This document shows positions 1 to 6,352 of a DNA stretch of 8,180 bases, one piece after another. The DNA is from Planctomycetota bacterium (GTDB taxonomy: Bacteria > Planctomycetota > Planctomycetia > Pirellulales > Pirellulaceae): NCBI GenBank assembly GCA_023430365.1, contig JAEZAS010000525.1, forward strand, positions 1 through 8,180, in the 5' to 3' direction. Both the position numbers and the translations under genes were made by a program. Each line of letters opens with the position of its first letter. Position 1 is the stretch's first letter. The notes beneath the pieces are model-generated. The model was not told the origin of the DNA and did not search any database. It saw nothing but the letters and a program-made list of their open reading frames with translations.

Positions 1-35
1 ACGCTCCGCTCGTGGCCGCCTTGCGCGGCGAGTAA
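1..35 (+). CDS. mirrored 3' end of a permease gene (partial, truncated by window edge)
   Basis: Reading plus-strand codons back from the TAA at 33-35 gives APLVAALRGE and stop, identical to the C-terminus of the large permease encoded on the minus strand (stop at 171-173). All 35 bases match the inverted copy. If the DNA is real, a second permease gene, or a copied tail of one, lies to the left and converges on the first, with the REPIN-like element between the two stops. If the inverted repeat is an artefact, this is not a gene. There is too little sequence to say whether an upstream reading frame is intact. Confidence 0.35.
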   Translation, partial: APLVAALRGE

Positions 36-65
36 GCGCGGCCGATTGCACTCACCGCACTCCTC

Positions 66-140
66 GTAGCTGAATTCGCCAGAATTCAGACGCCCGCGAG
101 TGGAGGCCGGGATTGTCTGAATTCGGGCGAATTCAGCTAC
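66..140. repeat. REPIN-like element, copy 1 (two inverted REP units)
   Basis: Left REP 66-91 and right REP 115-140 are inverted copies separated by 23 bases. Each REP has a GTAG foot at the outside, then an 8-base stem CTGAATTC, a 4-base loop (GCCA on the left; GCCC when the right one is read outward in), the complementary GAATTCAG, and AC. A GTAG tetranucleotide next to a short palindrome is the known signature of REP sequences recognised by RAYT transposases, and paired inverted REPs are BIMEs/REPINs. It lies between two convergent stop codons (33-35 and 171-173). The loop segment GCCCGCGAGTGG closely resembles the bases after the singlet REP at 7513. Confidence 0.85.
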
Positions 141-170
141 GAGGAGTGCGGTGAGTGCGATCGGCCGCGC

Positions 171-3100
171 TTACTCGCCGCGCAAGGCGGCCACGAGCGG
201 AGCGTTCAAGGTGGCCCGCACGGCGAGCATGCCGGTGAGGACGCCGACGACGACCACGACGCTGAGCATGATCCCGAGCGTGGCAAACGGCACCTGCGCC
301 CCGCCGACCAGCCAGTGCGGCAACACCGTCACCAGCGCCGACAGCACACCGGTCAGCAACCCGCCGAGCAGCAGGACAAGGTTTTCGAGCATCACCAATT
401 CGCCGAGTCGCGACCGCCGGAACCCCGCGGCTCGCAGCAGGGCAAGTTCCTTGCGCCGCTCGAACACGCTCCGCAGTTGCACCGCCGCCAGGCCAAACGT
501 TCCCAGGATTAGCCCCAGCACACCGAGGCTCTGGAACGTGCTGATGTAGGTGTTTTGCACCGACAGCAGCTCCGCGAGGCGACGCCGGGCGTCGATCGCG
601 TCAAAGCCTTCGTCCCCCAGACTCGACTCCAGAGCCTGTGCGACTTTGGCTTCTTCGCCCGGCGGCGTATCGATCAGGAAAAATCGATAGCCGCTGACGG
701 CGGGGAAAGCCCGTTCGAAGTTCTCTTCGCCGATCAGCAGACTGCCTTGCAGCACGCTGCCAGCGAGCAGGCCGACGATTTCAAACGTGACCTCGTTGTC
801 GCCCGGATAGATGAAGCTGAACTGGCTGCCGACGCCGCCATAGATCCGCAGGCTGTAGAGAGCCGTGTTCTGGTCGAGGATGACCGGCACGGGCTCTCCC
901 TTCGCGGCGGGCTTCTCCAGGAGCCGCCAGGGATTGGCCTCCGTGGCTTCGTCCTTGGCGCCCGAGGCGGCGAAGCGGAACTTCGTGCTGTCGGGCTCGT
1001 CAAAGTGTTTGACCATTGCCGTCGGCACACCGAGCACCCGCGGCTGGGCGGGCTGATAGAGGTTGCGGCAACTGGCGTCGTCGCCACCTTGCAGTCGCAG
1101 CGACAGAACCGTCGTGCCTTTCAGCTCGTCCGCCACGTTGCCGACCGCGTCAGCCCGGCCGGCGTCGGTGTTGAGATCAGCAAAGATCGGCTGGGAGGTT
1201 TCTCCCAGGAGGGTGAAGCCGCCGGTTCCTTGCTCGGTCGGGTCCATGCGGAACGAGCTGACGGCGACGATCAAAAACGTCGCCGAAGCGACGAGCGCGA
1301 TCGTGGCCACGCTCCGGCCGACGTTGCGCCCCGCACTCCGCATCGCCAATCGCCGCAATCCGCCACTGGCCAGCGGCGGCGTTTCACCCGCCTGGGCTGG
1401 CGAACCGCGGAGGCGGCGATGGATGAGAATGAGCGTCGCCGAGAGCACCGCCGCTCCCGCTGCCATGAACGAGCCCGCCTGCGCCTCGGCGGAGAGCTGC
1501 ACGGCGAGCACCGCCAGCACGACCGCCAGGCCGTACAGCCCAATCGCGACCATCAGGCCGACGCTGAATCGCCGACCGCCGGAGCCAAAACCACTCGCTC
1601 GGCTTCGCCCCGCCGCCACGGTTTCTCCCGCCAGCAACTGCCGCACGCTCGGCCGGCGCAGGGCCCGCAGGCTAAGCCAAATCGTCAGTCCGCAAACGAT
1701 CAGCCCCGCGAAAAAGCCAATCACCAGGCTCAGCGGCGAAACGTGCAGCCGCAAGAACGGCGACGCGATCGCATCGACCCACCACGTCGTCAATCCCTTG
1801 ATCATCAGCCAGGCGTACGCGATGCCACCCAGAACGCCGACTGCCGCGCCAATCGCCGCGACGACGAGCCCCTCGCGCGTCAGCAGCGAGCCCGTCTTGC
1901 CACGCGACCAACCTTGGGCGAGCAGCAAACCGACTTCGCTGGCCCGCTGATCGACCCCGAGGCGGAACAGCAGCCACACGAGCAGCATCGCCGCCCCGAT
2001 CACGAACATGCTCAGCAGCAGAAACAGCACGTCGAACGGCGTCGTCCCCGCCGCGGCGGCAAGGCTCCGCTGGCGGATCGGGATGAACTCCATCCCCAAC
2101 GACTCATCGCCGGTATTGAGACGAGCGGTAATCGCCTGCTGGCGAGCGTCGCGCAAGGCTTCCGATTTCGCCGCGTCGGCGGCGCCCGAATACTTGATCG
2201 AAGTCGCTTCGCCGAACCGGCTTCCCCACAACCGCCGTCCCGTCTTCAGCGACACAAACGCCTTGGGCGTGGCTCGATGGTTCTCCCAATACTCGTCGTC
2301 CTGCGGGCGAATCCGCGAGTACTCGAACGGGAAGGGAGCGTCCCAGTCGTCGATCGACTCCTGATCGGTGATCCCTTTCACCTCCGGCGTCAGGTTGGGA
2401 TCGTTCGCCGTCGTCGGAGGCTCGGTGTAGACCGCAGCCTTGCGACGCGTCGCGGGTTCGCTTGGTTCGGTCAGCGGAACGATCGCGGCGACGCGAAACT
2501 CCGCCGACGTCTCTTTTTCGTTGCCGTGAGAAGTCTCGGGCTCGAAGTACGTGACCCGCACCCGGTCGCCGACTTTCAGGTTCTGATCCTTCGCGGCCCA
2601 GGAGTTCACGACAATCTCGTCATCTGCGAGCGGCGGCAGCGGCTTGCCGTCCTGGTCGAGCAGCGGACCGCCCGGAGCGGGGTCGATGGCGGTGATTGTC
2701 GAGTAGGGAATGCCCTTTTGTTTTTCGTCGGCCGATTCGCCCTCGGTGGGAATCTTTTCGATGAGGTTGGCCAGGTACGTCAGAACCGGCTGGGCTTCCT
2801 CCGCTCCTTCCAGGCCGATGCGTTCAGCAGCCGCGTCGAGCAGCATGCGATCGCTTGTGAGCGTGTGATAGTCGTAGATGACCCGCTCCTCATCCCCTTC
2901 GCCGAAGGTGCGGCGGATGTGGCGGAGGTGCAGGCCGTAATCTTCGAGCTCCGGCTGAAAGAATGCTTTCAACCCACCAAGAACTGCGGCTGGGGGTTGG
3001 TCAGACCGGGCAACCGCGGACCCGCGACCGACGAAAATGGCATTGCCCCGCTGCGGTTCGTCGAGGGCGCTTTGCATCTCGCCGAGTGCGACGAAGGCGT

Positions 3101-3734
3101 TGCGCGGAGCCAACTGGCTCGGCTGCAGCGAGAATCGTCCGAGTCCCTCATCGGGCAGGATGGCGATCACCTTCAATTCCGGGAGCACCGCCAGCCGGTC
3201 ATCGGTACGACCGAGCGCACTATCCTCGGGCACTCCACCCGCCTTGGGAAACCGTAGCACGACCGTGTCGCCGACCTTGGCCTGAAGGTCCTCGGCCAGC
3301 GTTGCGTTGAGCAGCACTTCGCCCGACTTCGGCGCCGGTGTGGCCGCGGTGTCGTCGGTTTGGAGCTTCCAGAAGTCGTGGCGGACTCCGAGCACCGTCA
3401 CGTTCGCCGCCCGCGCACCTCCCTCGCCGCTCCGCTCGGCAGTCGCCGTAGGGAACAAGACGGCTGGGCTGGCGACCTGGTAGAGTTCCTTGAATTCCTC
3501 GTTGGTTCCCAGCTCATCCGCCAGCTCGGCGCGGAAGAAGTGCGGGGCGACGAGAATCTGGTCGATCTCGCCGAGGCGATCGAGCGCCAAGTCGCGCAGG
3601 CTGCCGCGAACCGAGTCGCCCACGAGCAGCGCCCCGGTGAGCACGGCCGTCGCCGCGGCCACGCCGAGCGCTACGGCCAGGTGAATGCGCCGGTGAAAGA
3701 CCAGGCTGCGAACGACAATCAGCCAGGCGCTCAT
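171..3734 (-). CDS. very large FtsX-family ABC transporter permease (10 TM, YbbP/LolCE-like)
   Basis: Membrane subunit of a MacB/LolC-type (type VII) ABC transporter, paired with the ATPase immediately upstream. In the 1187 residues I see hydrophobic segments near 17-38, 566-592, 621-646, 668-692, 723-745, 752-772, 808-828, 1067-1088, 1113-1140 and 1150-1173, about ten TM helices. That is the duplicated-FtsX layout of YbbP rather than the four-TM LolC/LolE. FtsX-type modules lie at about 568-705 and 1068-1182, each with the charged loop after the first helix (for example VFERRKELALLRAAG near 1090-1104). Two extracytoplasmic regions are predicted, about 40-560 and 830-1065; the first is unusually large (E. 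coli YbbP is about 800 residues in total). The start ATG at 3732-3734 overlaps the ATPase stop as ATGA, supporting translational coupling. The last 35 bases are mirrored at 1-35. Substrate unknown; export or extraction of an envelope lipid or lipoprotein is inference. Confidence 0.93.
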   Translation of the reverse strand: MSAWLIVVRSLVFHRRIHLAVALGVAAATAVLTGALLVGDSVRGSLRDLALDRLGEIDQILVAPHFFRAELADELGTNEEFKELYQVASPAVLFPTATAERSGEGGARAANVTVLGVRHDFWKLQTDDTAATPAPKSGEVLLNATLAEDLQAKVGDTVVLRFPKAGGVPEDSALGRTDDRLAVLPELKVIAILPDEGLGRFSLQPSQLAPRNAFVALGEMQSALDEPQRGNAIFVGRGSAVARSDQPPAAVLGGLKAFFQPELEDYGLHLRHIRRTFGEGDEERVIYDYHTLTSDRMLLDAAAERIGLEGAEEAQPVLTYLANLIEKIPTEGESADEKQKGIPYSTITAIDPAPGGPLLDQDGKPLPPLADDEIVVNSWAAKDQNLKVGDRVRVTYFEPETSHGNEKETSAEFRVAAIVPLTEPSEPATRRKAAVYTEPPTTANDPNLTPEVKGITDQESIDDWDAPFPFEYSRIRPQDDEYWENHRATPKAFVSLKTGRRLWGSRFGEATSIKYSGAADAAKSEALRDARQQAITARLNTGDESLGMEFIPIRQRSLAAAAGTTPFDVLFLLLSMFVIGAAMLLVWLLFRLGVDQRASEVGLLLAQGWSRGKTGSLLTREGLVVAAIGAAVGVLGGIAYAWLMIKGLTTWWVDAIASPFLRLHVSPLSLVIGFFAGLIVCGLTIWLSLRALRRPSVRQLLAGETVAAGRSRASGFGSGGRRFSVGLMVAIGLYGLAVVLAVLAVQLSAEAQAGSFMAAGAAVLSATLILIHRRLRGSPAQAGETPPLASGGLRRLAMRSAGRNVGRSVATIALVASATFLIVAVSSFRMDPTEQGTGGFTLLGETSQPIFADLNTDAGRADAVGNVADELKGTTVLSLRLQGGDDASCRNLYQPAQPRVLGVPTAMVKHFDEPDSTKFRFAASGAKDEATEANPWRLLEKPAAKGEPVPVILDQNTALYSLRIYGGVGSQFSFIYPGDNEVTFEIVGLLAGSVLQGSLLIGEENFERAFPAVSGYRFFLIDTPPGEEAKVAQALESSLGDEGFDAIDARRRLAELLSVQNTYISTFQSLGVLGLILGTFGLAAVQLRSVFERRKELALLRAAGFRRSRLGELVMLENLVLLLGGLLTGVLSALVTVLPHWLVGGAQVPFATLGIMLSVVVVVGVLTGMLAVRATLNAPLVAALRGE

Positions 3735-4411
3735 CCTTTTCGCTCCTGGAGCCTGCCGTCGCTCAGCTCGTACTGCCGTTGCAGTTTCGCCGCCAGATCG
3801 AGGCTATGCGTCACGACCAGCAGCATCGCGTTTTCCTGCTGCTGTAGCTCGAGGAGCAAGTCGCCGATCGCCTTCGCGCTGTTGCGATCGAGATTCCCCG
3901 TCGGCTCGTCAGCCAGCAGCAGGGCGGGCTTGAGCAGCAGCGCCCGCGCCACACCGGCCCGTTGGCGCTCGCCCCCGGAGAGCTCGGCGGGGCGATGATC
4001 GAGGCGCTCGCCGAGCCCGACGCGCTTCAGCAGGTCCTTCGCCCGCTCGACGATCTCCGCCGAAGGCTTGCCGTCGGCCAAGGCGGGAATGAGGACGTTT
4101 TCCAGCACCGTCAACTGCGGCAGCAGGTAGTGGTCCTGAAAGACAAAGCCGAGATGCCGGTTGCGAAACAACGCCAGGTGCGGCTCGTCGAGCTTGTGGG
4201 GCTCCTCGCCGCGCAGATGCACGGTGCCGCTGCTCGGCTGGTCGAGCGTGCCGATGATTTGCAGCAGCGTGCTCTTGCCCGATCCGCTCGGACCGACGAT
4301 CGCCGCGTTCTCCCCGGCGCTCAGTTGCAGCGAGACGTTTCGCAGGACAAACAACGGCCGCTCCGCCGTGCCGAACTGCTTGCTGACGTGATCGACGGTC
4401 AAGTCGGGCAT
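3731..4411 (-). CDS. ABC transporter ATPase, LolD/MacB/YbbA type
   Basis: Cytoplasmic ATP-hydrolysing subunit that powers the adjacent permease. All motifs are visible in 226 residues: Walker A GPSGSGKST at 40-48, Q-loop Gln92 (FQDHYLLPQLTVLENV), signature LSGGERQR at 144-151, Walker B ALLLADEP at 163-170 with Asp168 and catalytic Glu169, D-loop NLD 173-175, and switch His202 in VTHS. The Q-loop wording (LLPQLTVLENV) and the LADEPTGNLD Walker B are typical of the LolD/MacB/FtsE group. The length is normal for that group. The start ATG at 4409-4411 has GAGG four bases upstream. The TGA overlaps the permease ATG by four bases. A family B hairpin sits 20 bases upstream of the start and may affect the leader of this mRNA. 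Specific orthology to LolD is not claimed because lolD partners have four TM helices and this partner has ten. Confidence 0.96.
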   Translation of the reverse strand: MPDLTVDHVSKQFGTAERPLFVLRNVSLQLSAGENAAIVGPSGSGKSTLLQIIGTLDQPSSGTVHLRGEEPHKLDEPHLALFRNRHLGFVFQDHYLLPQLTVLENVLIPALADGKPSAEIVERAKDLLKRVGLGERLDHRPAELSGGERQRAGVARALLLKPALLLADEPTGNLDRNSAKAIGDLLLELQQQENAMLLVVTHSLDLAAKLQRQYELSDGRLQERKG

Positions 4412-4431
4412 AAAGCCTCGATCTCCTATAG

Positions 4432-4452
4432 CCGGAGACTAACAGTCTCCGG
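4432..4452. repeat. family B palindrome H1 (upstream of ABC ATPase)
   Basis: A perfect 9-bp stem, CCGGAGACT at 4432-4440 and AGTCTCCGG at 4444-4452, closes a 3-base loop AAC. Flanks are TAG on the left and AGAA on the right. It lies 20 bases upstream of the ATPase start codon and would be in its mRNA leader if transcription starts beyond it. No T-tract follows on either strand, so it does not look like an intrinsic terminator. Confidence 0.85.
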
Positions 4453-4526
4453 AGAACAGCAAACCCGCCCAGCCACTCAAGGAATGTGTGAAACGCCTGC
4501 GCGAAGGGGGGGCAACTCGCTATGCT

Positions 4527-4547
4527 CCGGAAGCTGTTAGCTTCCGG
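4527..4547. repeat. family B palindrome H2
   Basis: Stem CCGGAAGCT 4527-4535 and AGCTTCCGG 4539-4547 with loop GTT, so it is in the opposite orientation to H1. Flanks are CT on the left and CTG on the right. It lies in the 218-base gap between the prenyltransferase-repeat gene and the ATPase gene, where I see no convincing ORF. The rest of that gap holds only this, H1, H3 and a run of seven G at about 4506-4512. Confidence 0.85.
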
Positions 4548-4584
4548 CTGCGATGCTAAGCTTGATCGTCCACTCGCACTTCGC

Positions 4585-4605
4585 CCGGAGGCGGTTCGCC
4601 TCCGG
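4585..4605. repeat. family B palindrome H3 (downstream of prenyltransferase-repeat gene)
   Basis: Stem CCGGAGGCG 4585-4593 and CGCCTCCGG 4597-4605 with loop GTT, followed by CTAA. Same orientation as H2 and H5. It is 24 bases downstream of the stop codon at 4630-4632 in minus-strand terms. The variable part of the stem (GGCG/CGCC) differs from its siblings on both sides, keeping the pairing. Confidence 0.85.
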
Positions 4606-4629
4606 CTAATGTCCATGGCGGTCGCAGAC

Positions 4630-5586
4630 TCAAGTTGCGGCGCCTGCCGCCTCATTGGCCAGCAGCGCCATGCACCCCAGTCCATAGAAACTGTACTCGA
4701 CATCGTGCGCCGTGTCCCACTCCGCTCCGCGGAATCCCCCTTCCGCGCGGGCCATCCCATGCACATACCGCTGCAAGGCCCCCAGGTTCACGCGTCGCGA
4801 GCCACTTAGGTCCTGCAAGGTCAGCAAGCCGGTGAATGTGCTCAGCAGGTCGGCGATTGGGATGCGGGTGTTCGCTCGCAGGCCACCTTCCTCGGTCTGC
4901 ATCTCGGCCAGGAAGTCGATCGTGGTCCGTCGGGCCTCCTCGTCGAGCCCGCCGAGGATCTGCAGCGCCCCGATCGCGGCAGCCGTGGGGTTGGTCCCCG
5001 CTCGCTTGCTGACGCGGATCTCGCGATATCCTCCGTCCTCGGCCTGCTGACTTTTCAGGAAGCTGATGATTCGCTCCGGCTGCGGGGCTTCGCGCTCGAT
5101 GAGCTGCCGGCAGAGGAGGACCAGGAACGTGTGGTAGGTGCTGCTCGCCGTCCCTTCGGCTGCCTTGGCGTAGCCCCCGTCTTCTCGCCGCAAGGCCTCA
5201 AGCGCCGCGGCGACCGACGACCGCCAGTCCCCCGCGGAGTTGGCAAAGATGTCGATCCCCGCCGACGTGTCGAGCAGCATCCCGCCGTAGACGAGCGACA
5301 GGAAGTCGACGATCGCCTCCTGCCCCCGCATTCTCGATTGCAAGAAGGCCGCCGCCCGCTCGGCGACCGGACCATACAGCTCGCCGAGAATCGACAGCGA
5401 TCGCAGGGCGAACCCGGTGTAGTACAAGTCGCTTCCACCCTCGCGCCCGCCGAAGCCGCCATCCTCCCGCTGGGCAGCCAGCAGGTACTGGGTCTGCGCC
5501 GCGCGAAAGTCCTCGGGCAACAGCGACACCCCGGTCGCCAATCGCAGCGTTAGTTGTTCGAGATAGGTCGGCATCAAACGTTGCAT
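4630..5586 (-). CDS. prenyltransferase/squalene-oxidase-repeat protein (GGTase-beta-like alpha/alpha barrel)
   Basis: The 318 residues are built of about five copies of the repeat found in protein prenyltransferase beta subunits and terpene cyclases: EDGGFGG at 41-47, EDGGY at 135-139, EDGGY at 183-187, EEGGL at 232-236 and AEGGF at 281-285, each followed by a helix such as YYTGFALRSLSIL (55-67) or YSFYGLGCMALL (298-309). This predicts an alpha-alpha barrel. The zinc triad of GGTase-II beta (Asp-x-Cys ... His) seems not conserved: Asp246 is present, but the Cys position reads Leu248 and the His position reads Tyr298. It therefore may not be a zinc-dependent protein prenyltransferase; the substrate is unknown. 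No signal peptide is seen, so it is presumably cytoplasmic. The start at 5584-5586 has AGGG three bases upstream; Met5 (5574) is an alternative. Family B hairpins flank it on both sides (H4 upstream, H3 downstream). Confidence 0.85.
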   Translation of the reverse strand: MQRLMPTYLEQLTLRLATGVSLLPEDFRAAQTQYLLAAQREDGGFGGREGGSDLYYTGFALRSLSILGELYGPVAERAAAFLQSRMRGQEAIVDFLSLVYGGMLLDTSAGIDIFANSAGDWRSSVAAALEALRREDGGYAKAAEGTASSTYHTFLVLLCRQLIEREAPQPERIISFLKSQQAEDGGYREIRVSKRAGTNPTAAAIGALQILGGLDEEARRTTIDFLAEMQTEEGGLRANTRIPIADLLSTFTGLLTLQDLSGSRRVNLGALQRYVHGMARAEGGFRGAEWDTAHDVEYSFYGLGCMALLANEAAGAAT

Positions 5587-5595
5587 TCACCCTAG

Positions 5596-5616
5596 CCGGA
5601 AGCTAACAGCTTCCGG
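5596..5616. repeat. family B palindrome H4 (upstream of prenyltransferase-repeat gene)
   Basis: Stem CCGGAAGCT 5596-5604 and AGCTTCCGG 5608-5616 with loop AAC; flanks CCTAG and AGAA. Same orientation as H1 and, like H1, just upstream of a start codon (9 bases from the ATG at 5586). The CTAG foot supplies part of the AGGG that would act as the ribosome binding site, so folding of this hairpin could influence initiation. That effect is inference. Confidence 0.85.
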
Positions 5617-5680
5617 AGAACCACAAACAATCTCGACAACTCAGAAAACGACAAGCGTACTCAACATCCCAGCGACCCGA

Positions 5681-5797
5681 TCACGGTTCACCCCGTTTTT
5701 TGCCCAGCACCACCACCAGTATCGCGACGGCGAGGATCAGCGGCAGCCCAAAAAAAGCGGCTAGCACCAGCAGCTCGTAGAAACCGAAGCTAAACAT
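5681..5797 (-). CDS. 38-residue single-TM small membrane protein
   Basis: A short minus-strand frame from ATG (5795-5797) to TGA (5681-5683). The protein starts MFSFGFYELLVLAAF, has an uninterrupted hydrophobic stretch of about 24 residues (near 8-31, containing one Pro) and ends in a basic/acidic tail GKKRGEP. The charge pattern predicts a single helix with the C-terminus in the cytoplasm. A GAGG ribosome binding site lies five bases upstream of the ATG, the best-placed site in this cluster. It sits alone in the 286-base gap between the thioesterase and prenyltransferase-repeat genes, bracketed by hairpins H4 and H5. I recognise no family; it could be a small subunit or regulator of the nearby transporter or enzyme, but nothing shows it directly. 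Confidence 0.65.
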   Translation of the reverse strand: MFSFGFYELLVLAAFFGLPLILAVAILVVVLGKKRGEP

Positions 5798-5802
5798 GGT
5801 TG

Positions 5803-5806
5803 CCTC
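5803..5806 (-). promoter_or_regulatory. ribosome binding site of the small membrane protein
   Basis: GAGG on the minus strand, five bases before the ATG at 5797. The spacing and match to the anti-Shine-Dalgarno are good, and this is a main reason for accepting the 38-codon frame as a gene. Confidence 0.55.
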
Positions 5807-5844
5807 GCATGGAACTGAAGAGGTCCTGATCCTCGCGCCGTGCT

Positions 5845-5865
5845 CCGGAGCGTGTTACGCTCCGG
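5845..5865. repeat. family B palindrome H5 (downstream of thioesterase gene)
   Basis: Stem CCGGAGCGT 5845-5853 and ACGCTCCGG 5857-5865 with loop GTT; flanks CT and CTG. Same orientation as H2 and H3. It is seven bases beyond the thioesterase stop codon in minus-strand direction. There is no T-run after it, so a role as intrinsic terminator is not supported, though protection of the mRNA 3' end is possible. Confidence 0.85.
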
Positions 5866-5872
5866 CTGTGGA

Positions 5873-6298
5873 TTAGGCAGGTGAGATCACCCACGGCCGC
5901 AGCTTCGCCGCCCACTCCTCGGGGATCGGGATCGACACGGGCGGCTGGCCGGGCGGAAACCGGCAACAGACGCTCGTCATCTCCCCCTCGGCAATCTCCC
6001 GCCCCTCGCAGGTGAAACGGAAGGCGTACGTCGCGCTCTTGCTCCCCAGCCGAGCCAGCCAGACTTCGATCTGCAGCAGGTCCTCGAACTTCACGGCTGA
6101 CCGATACTCGCACCGCGTCGAGACCCGCGGCCAACTGATCTTCCCCTCCGCGTCAAACATCATCACGCTCAGCCCCACATGCCGCAGCAGCTCATGCTCG
6201 GCCTGCTCCATCAGCACGAAGAAGGCCGAAAAGTGCATGATGCCCGCGGCATCGGTCTGATGAAATTCCACGCGCCGCTGTGTTACAAAAGGAGCCAT
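5873..6298 (-). CDS. acyl-CoA thioesterase, 4HBT/YbgC hotdog family
   Basis: Predicted to hydrolyse an acyl-CoA or acyl-ACP thioester in the cytoplasm. The 141-residue length is normal for single-hotdog thioesterases. Near the N-terminus it has the family's active-site segment VEFHQTDAAGIMHFSAFF (residues 10-27), with Asp16 at the catalytic position of 4-hydroxybenzoyl-CoA thioesterase, and Gly19 and His22 as expected. The later stretch PRVSTRCEYRSAVKFEDLL (57-75) fits the central helix/strand seen in YbgC and FadM-like proteins. The start at 6296-6298 lacks a clear Shine-Dalgarno, but a later start would lose the catalytic Asp. It is divergent from the gene beginning at 6353; the 54 bases between must hold both promoters unless these overlap the genes. 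I saw no confident -35/-10 pair there. The specific substrate cannot be read from the sequence. Confidence 0.92.
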   Translation of the reverse strand: MAPFVTQRRVEFHQTDAAGIMHFSAFFVLMEQAEHELLRHVGLSVMMFDAEGKISWPRVSTRCEYRSAVKFEDLLQIEVWLARLGSKSATYAFRFTCEGREIAEGEMTSVCCRFPPGQPPVSIPIPEEWAAKLRPWVISPA

Positions 6299-6352
6299 AA
6301 GTCGATTGTGGTTGGCGTCGTTCTTCTCAACAAGCGGCCTTCAGGTCTCACC

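Larger units (their letters stand above)
1..205. repeat. large imperfect inverted repeat at the window edge
   Basis: Base i pairs with base 206-i: arms 1-91 and 115-205 around a 23-base centre (92-114). I see two mismatches in 91 positions, 47/159 (T against G) and 81/125 (A against G). The inner 26 bases of each arm are the REP unit annotated separately. The outer 65 bases are not REP sequence: they include the intergenic tail and the last codons of the permease gene, so gene sequence itself is mirrored. The left arm is cut by the window edge and may continue. It could be a true inverted duplication, or a fold-back chimera from amplification or assembly; the sequence alone does not decide. 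Confidence 0.93.

Noticed and set aside
555..3257. A 900-codon open frame on the plus strand opposite the permease gene.
   Set aside because: It is antisense to a gene with clear TM helices and FtsX modules, its translation is rich in Arg/Gln/Pro without domains, and such long shadows are expected in GC-rich DNA.
3909..4766. A 285-codon minus-strand frame overlapping the ATPase gene.
   Set aside because: The ATPase frame has every ABC motif; this one is an Arg/Ala-rich shadow crossing a hairpin-filled intergenic gap.
4432..5865. The five hairpins as rho-independent terminators.
   Set aside because: None is followed by a run of T on either strand, and two lie immediately before start codons.
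6179..6352. Extension of the TPR protein to the upstream ATG at 6179.
   Set aside because: These 58 codons lie opposite the catalytic N-terminus of the thioesterase and show no domain; the start at 6353 has a better placed AGG and avoids the overlap.
6299..6352. A defined promoter pair in the divergent gap.
   Set aside because: No convincing -35/-10 combination was found in the 54 bases, so none is annotated.
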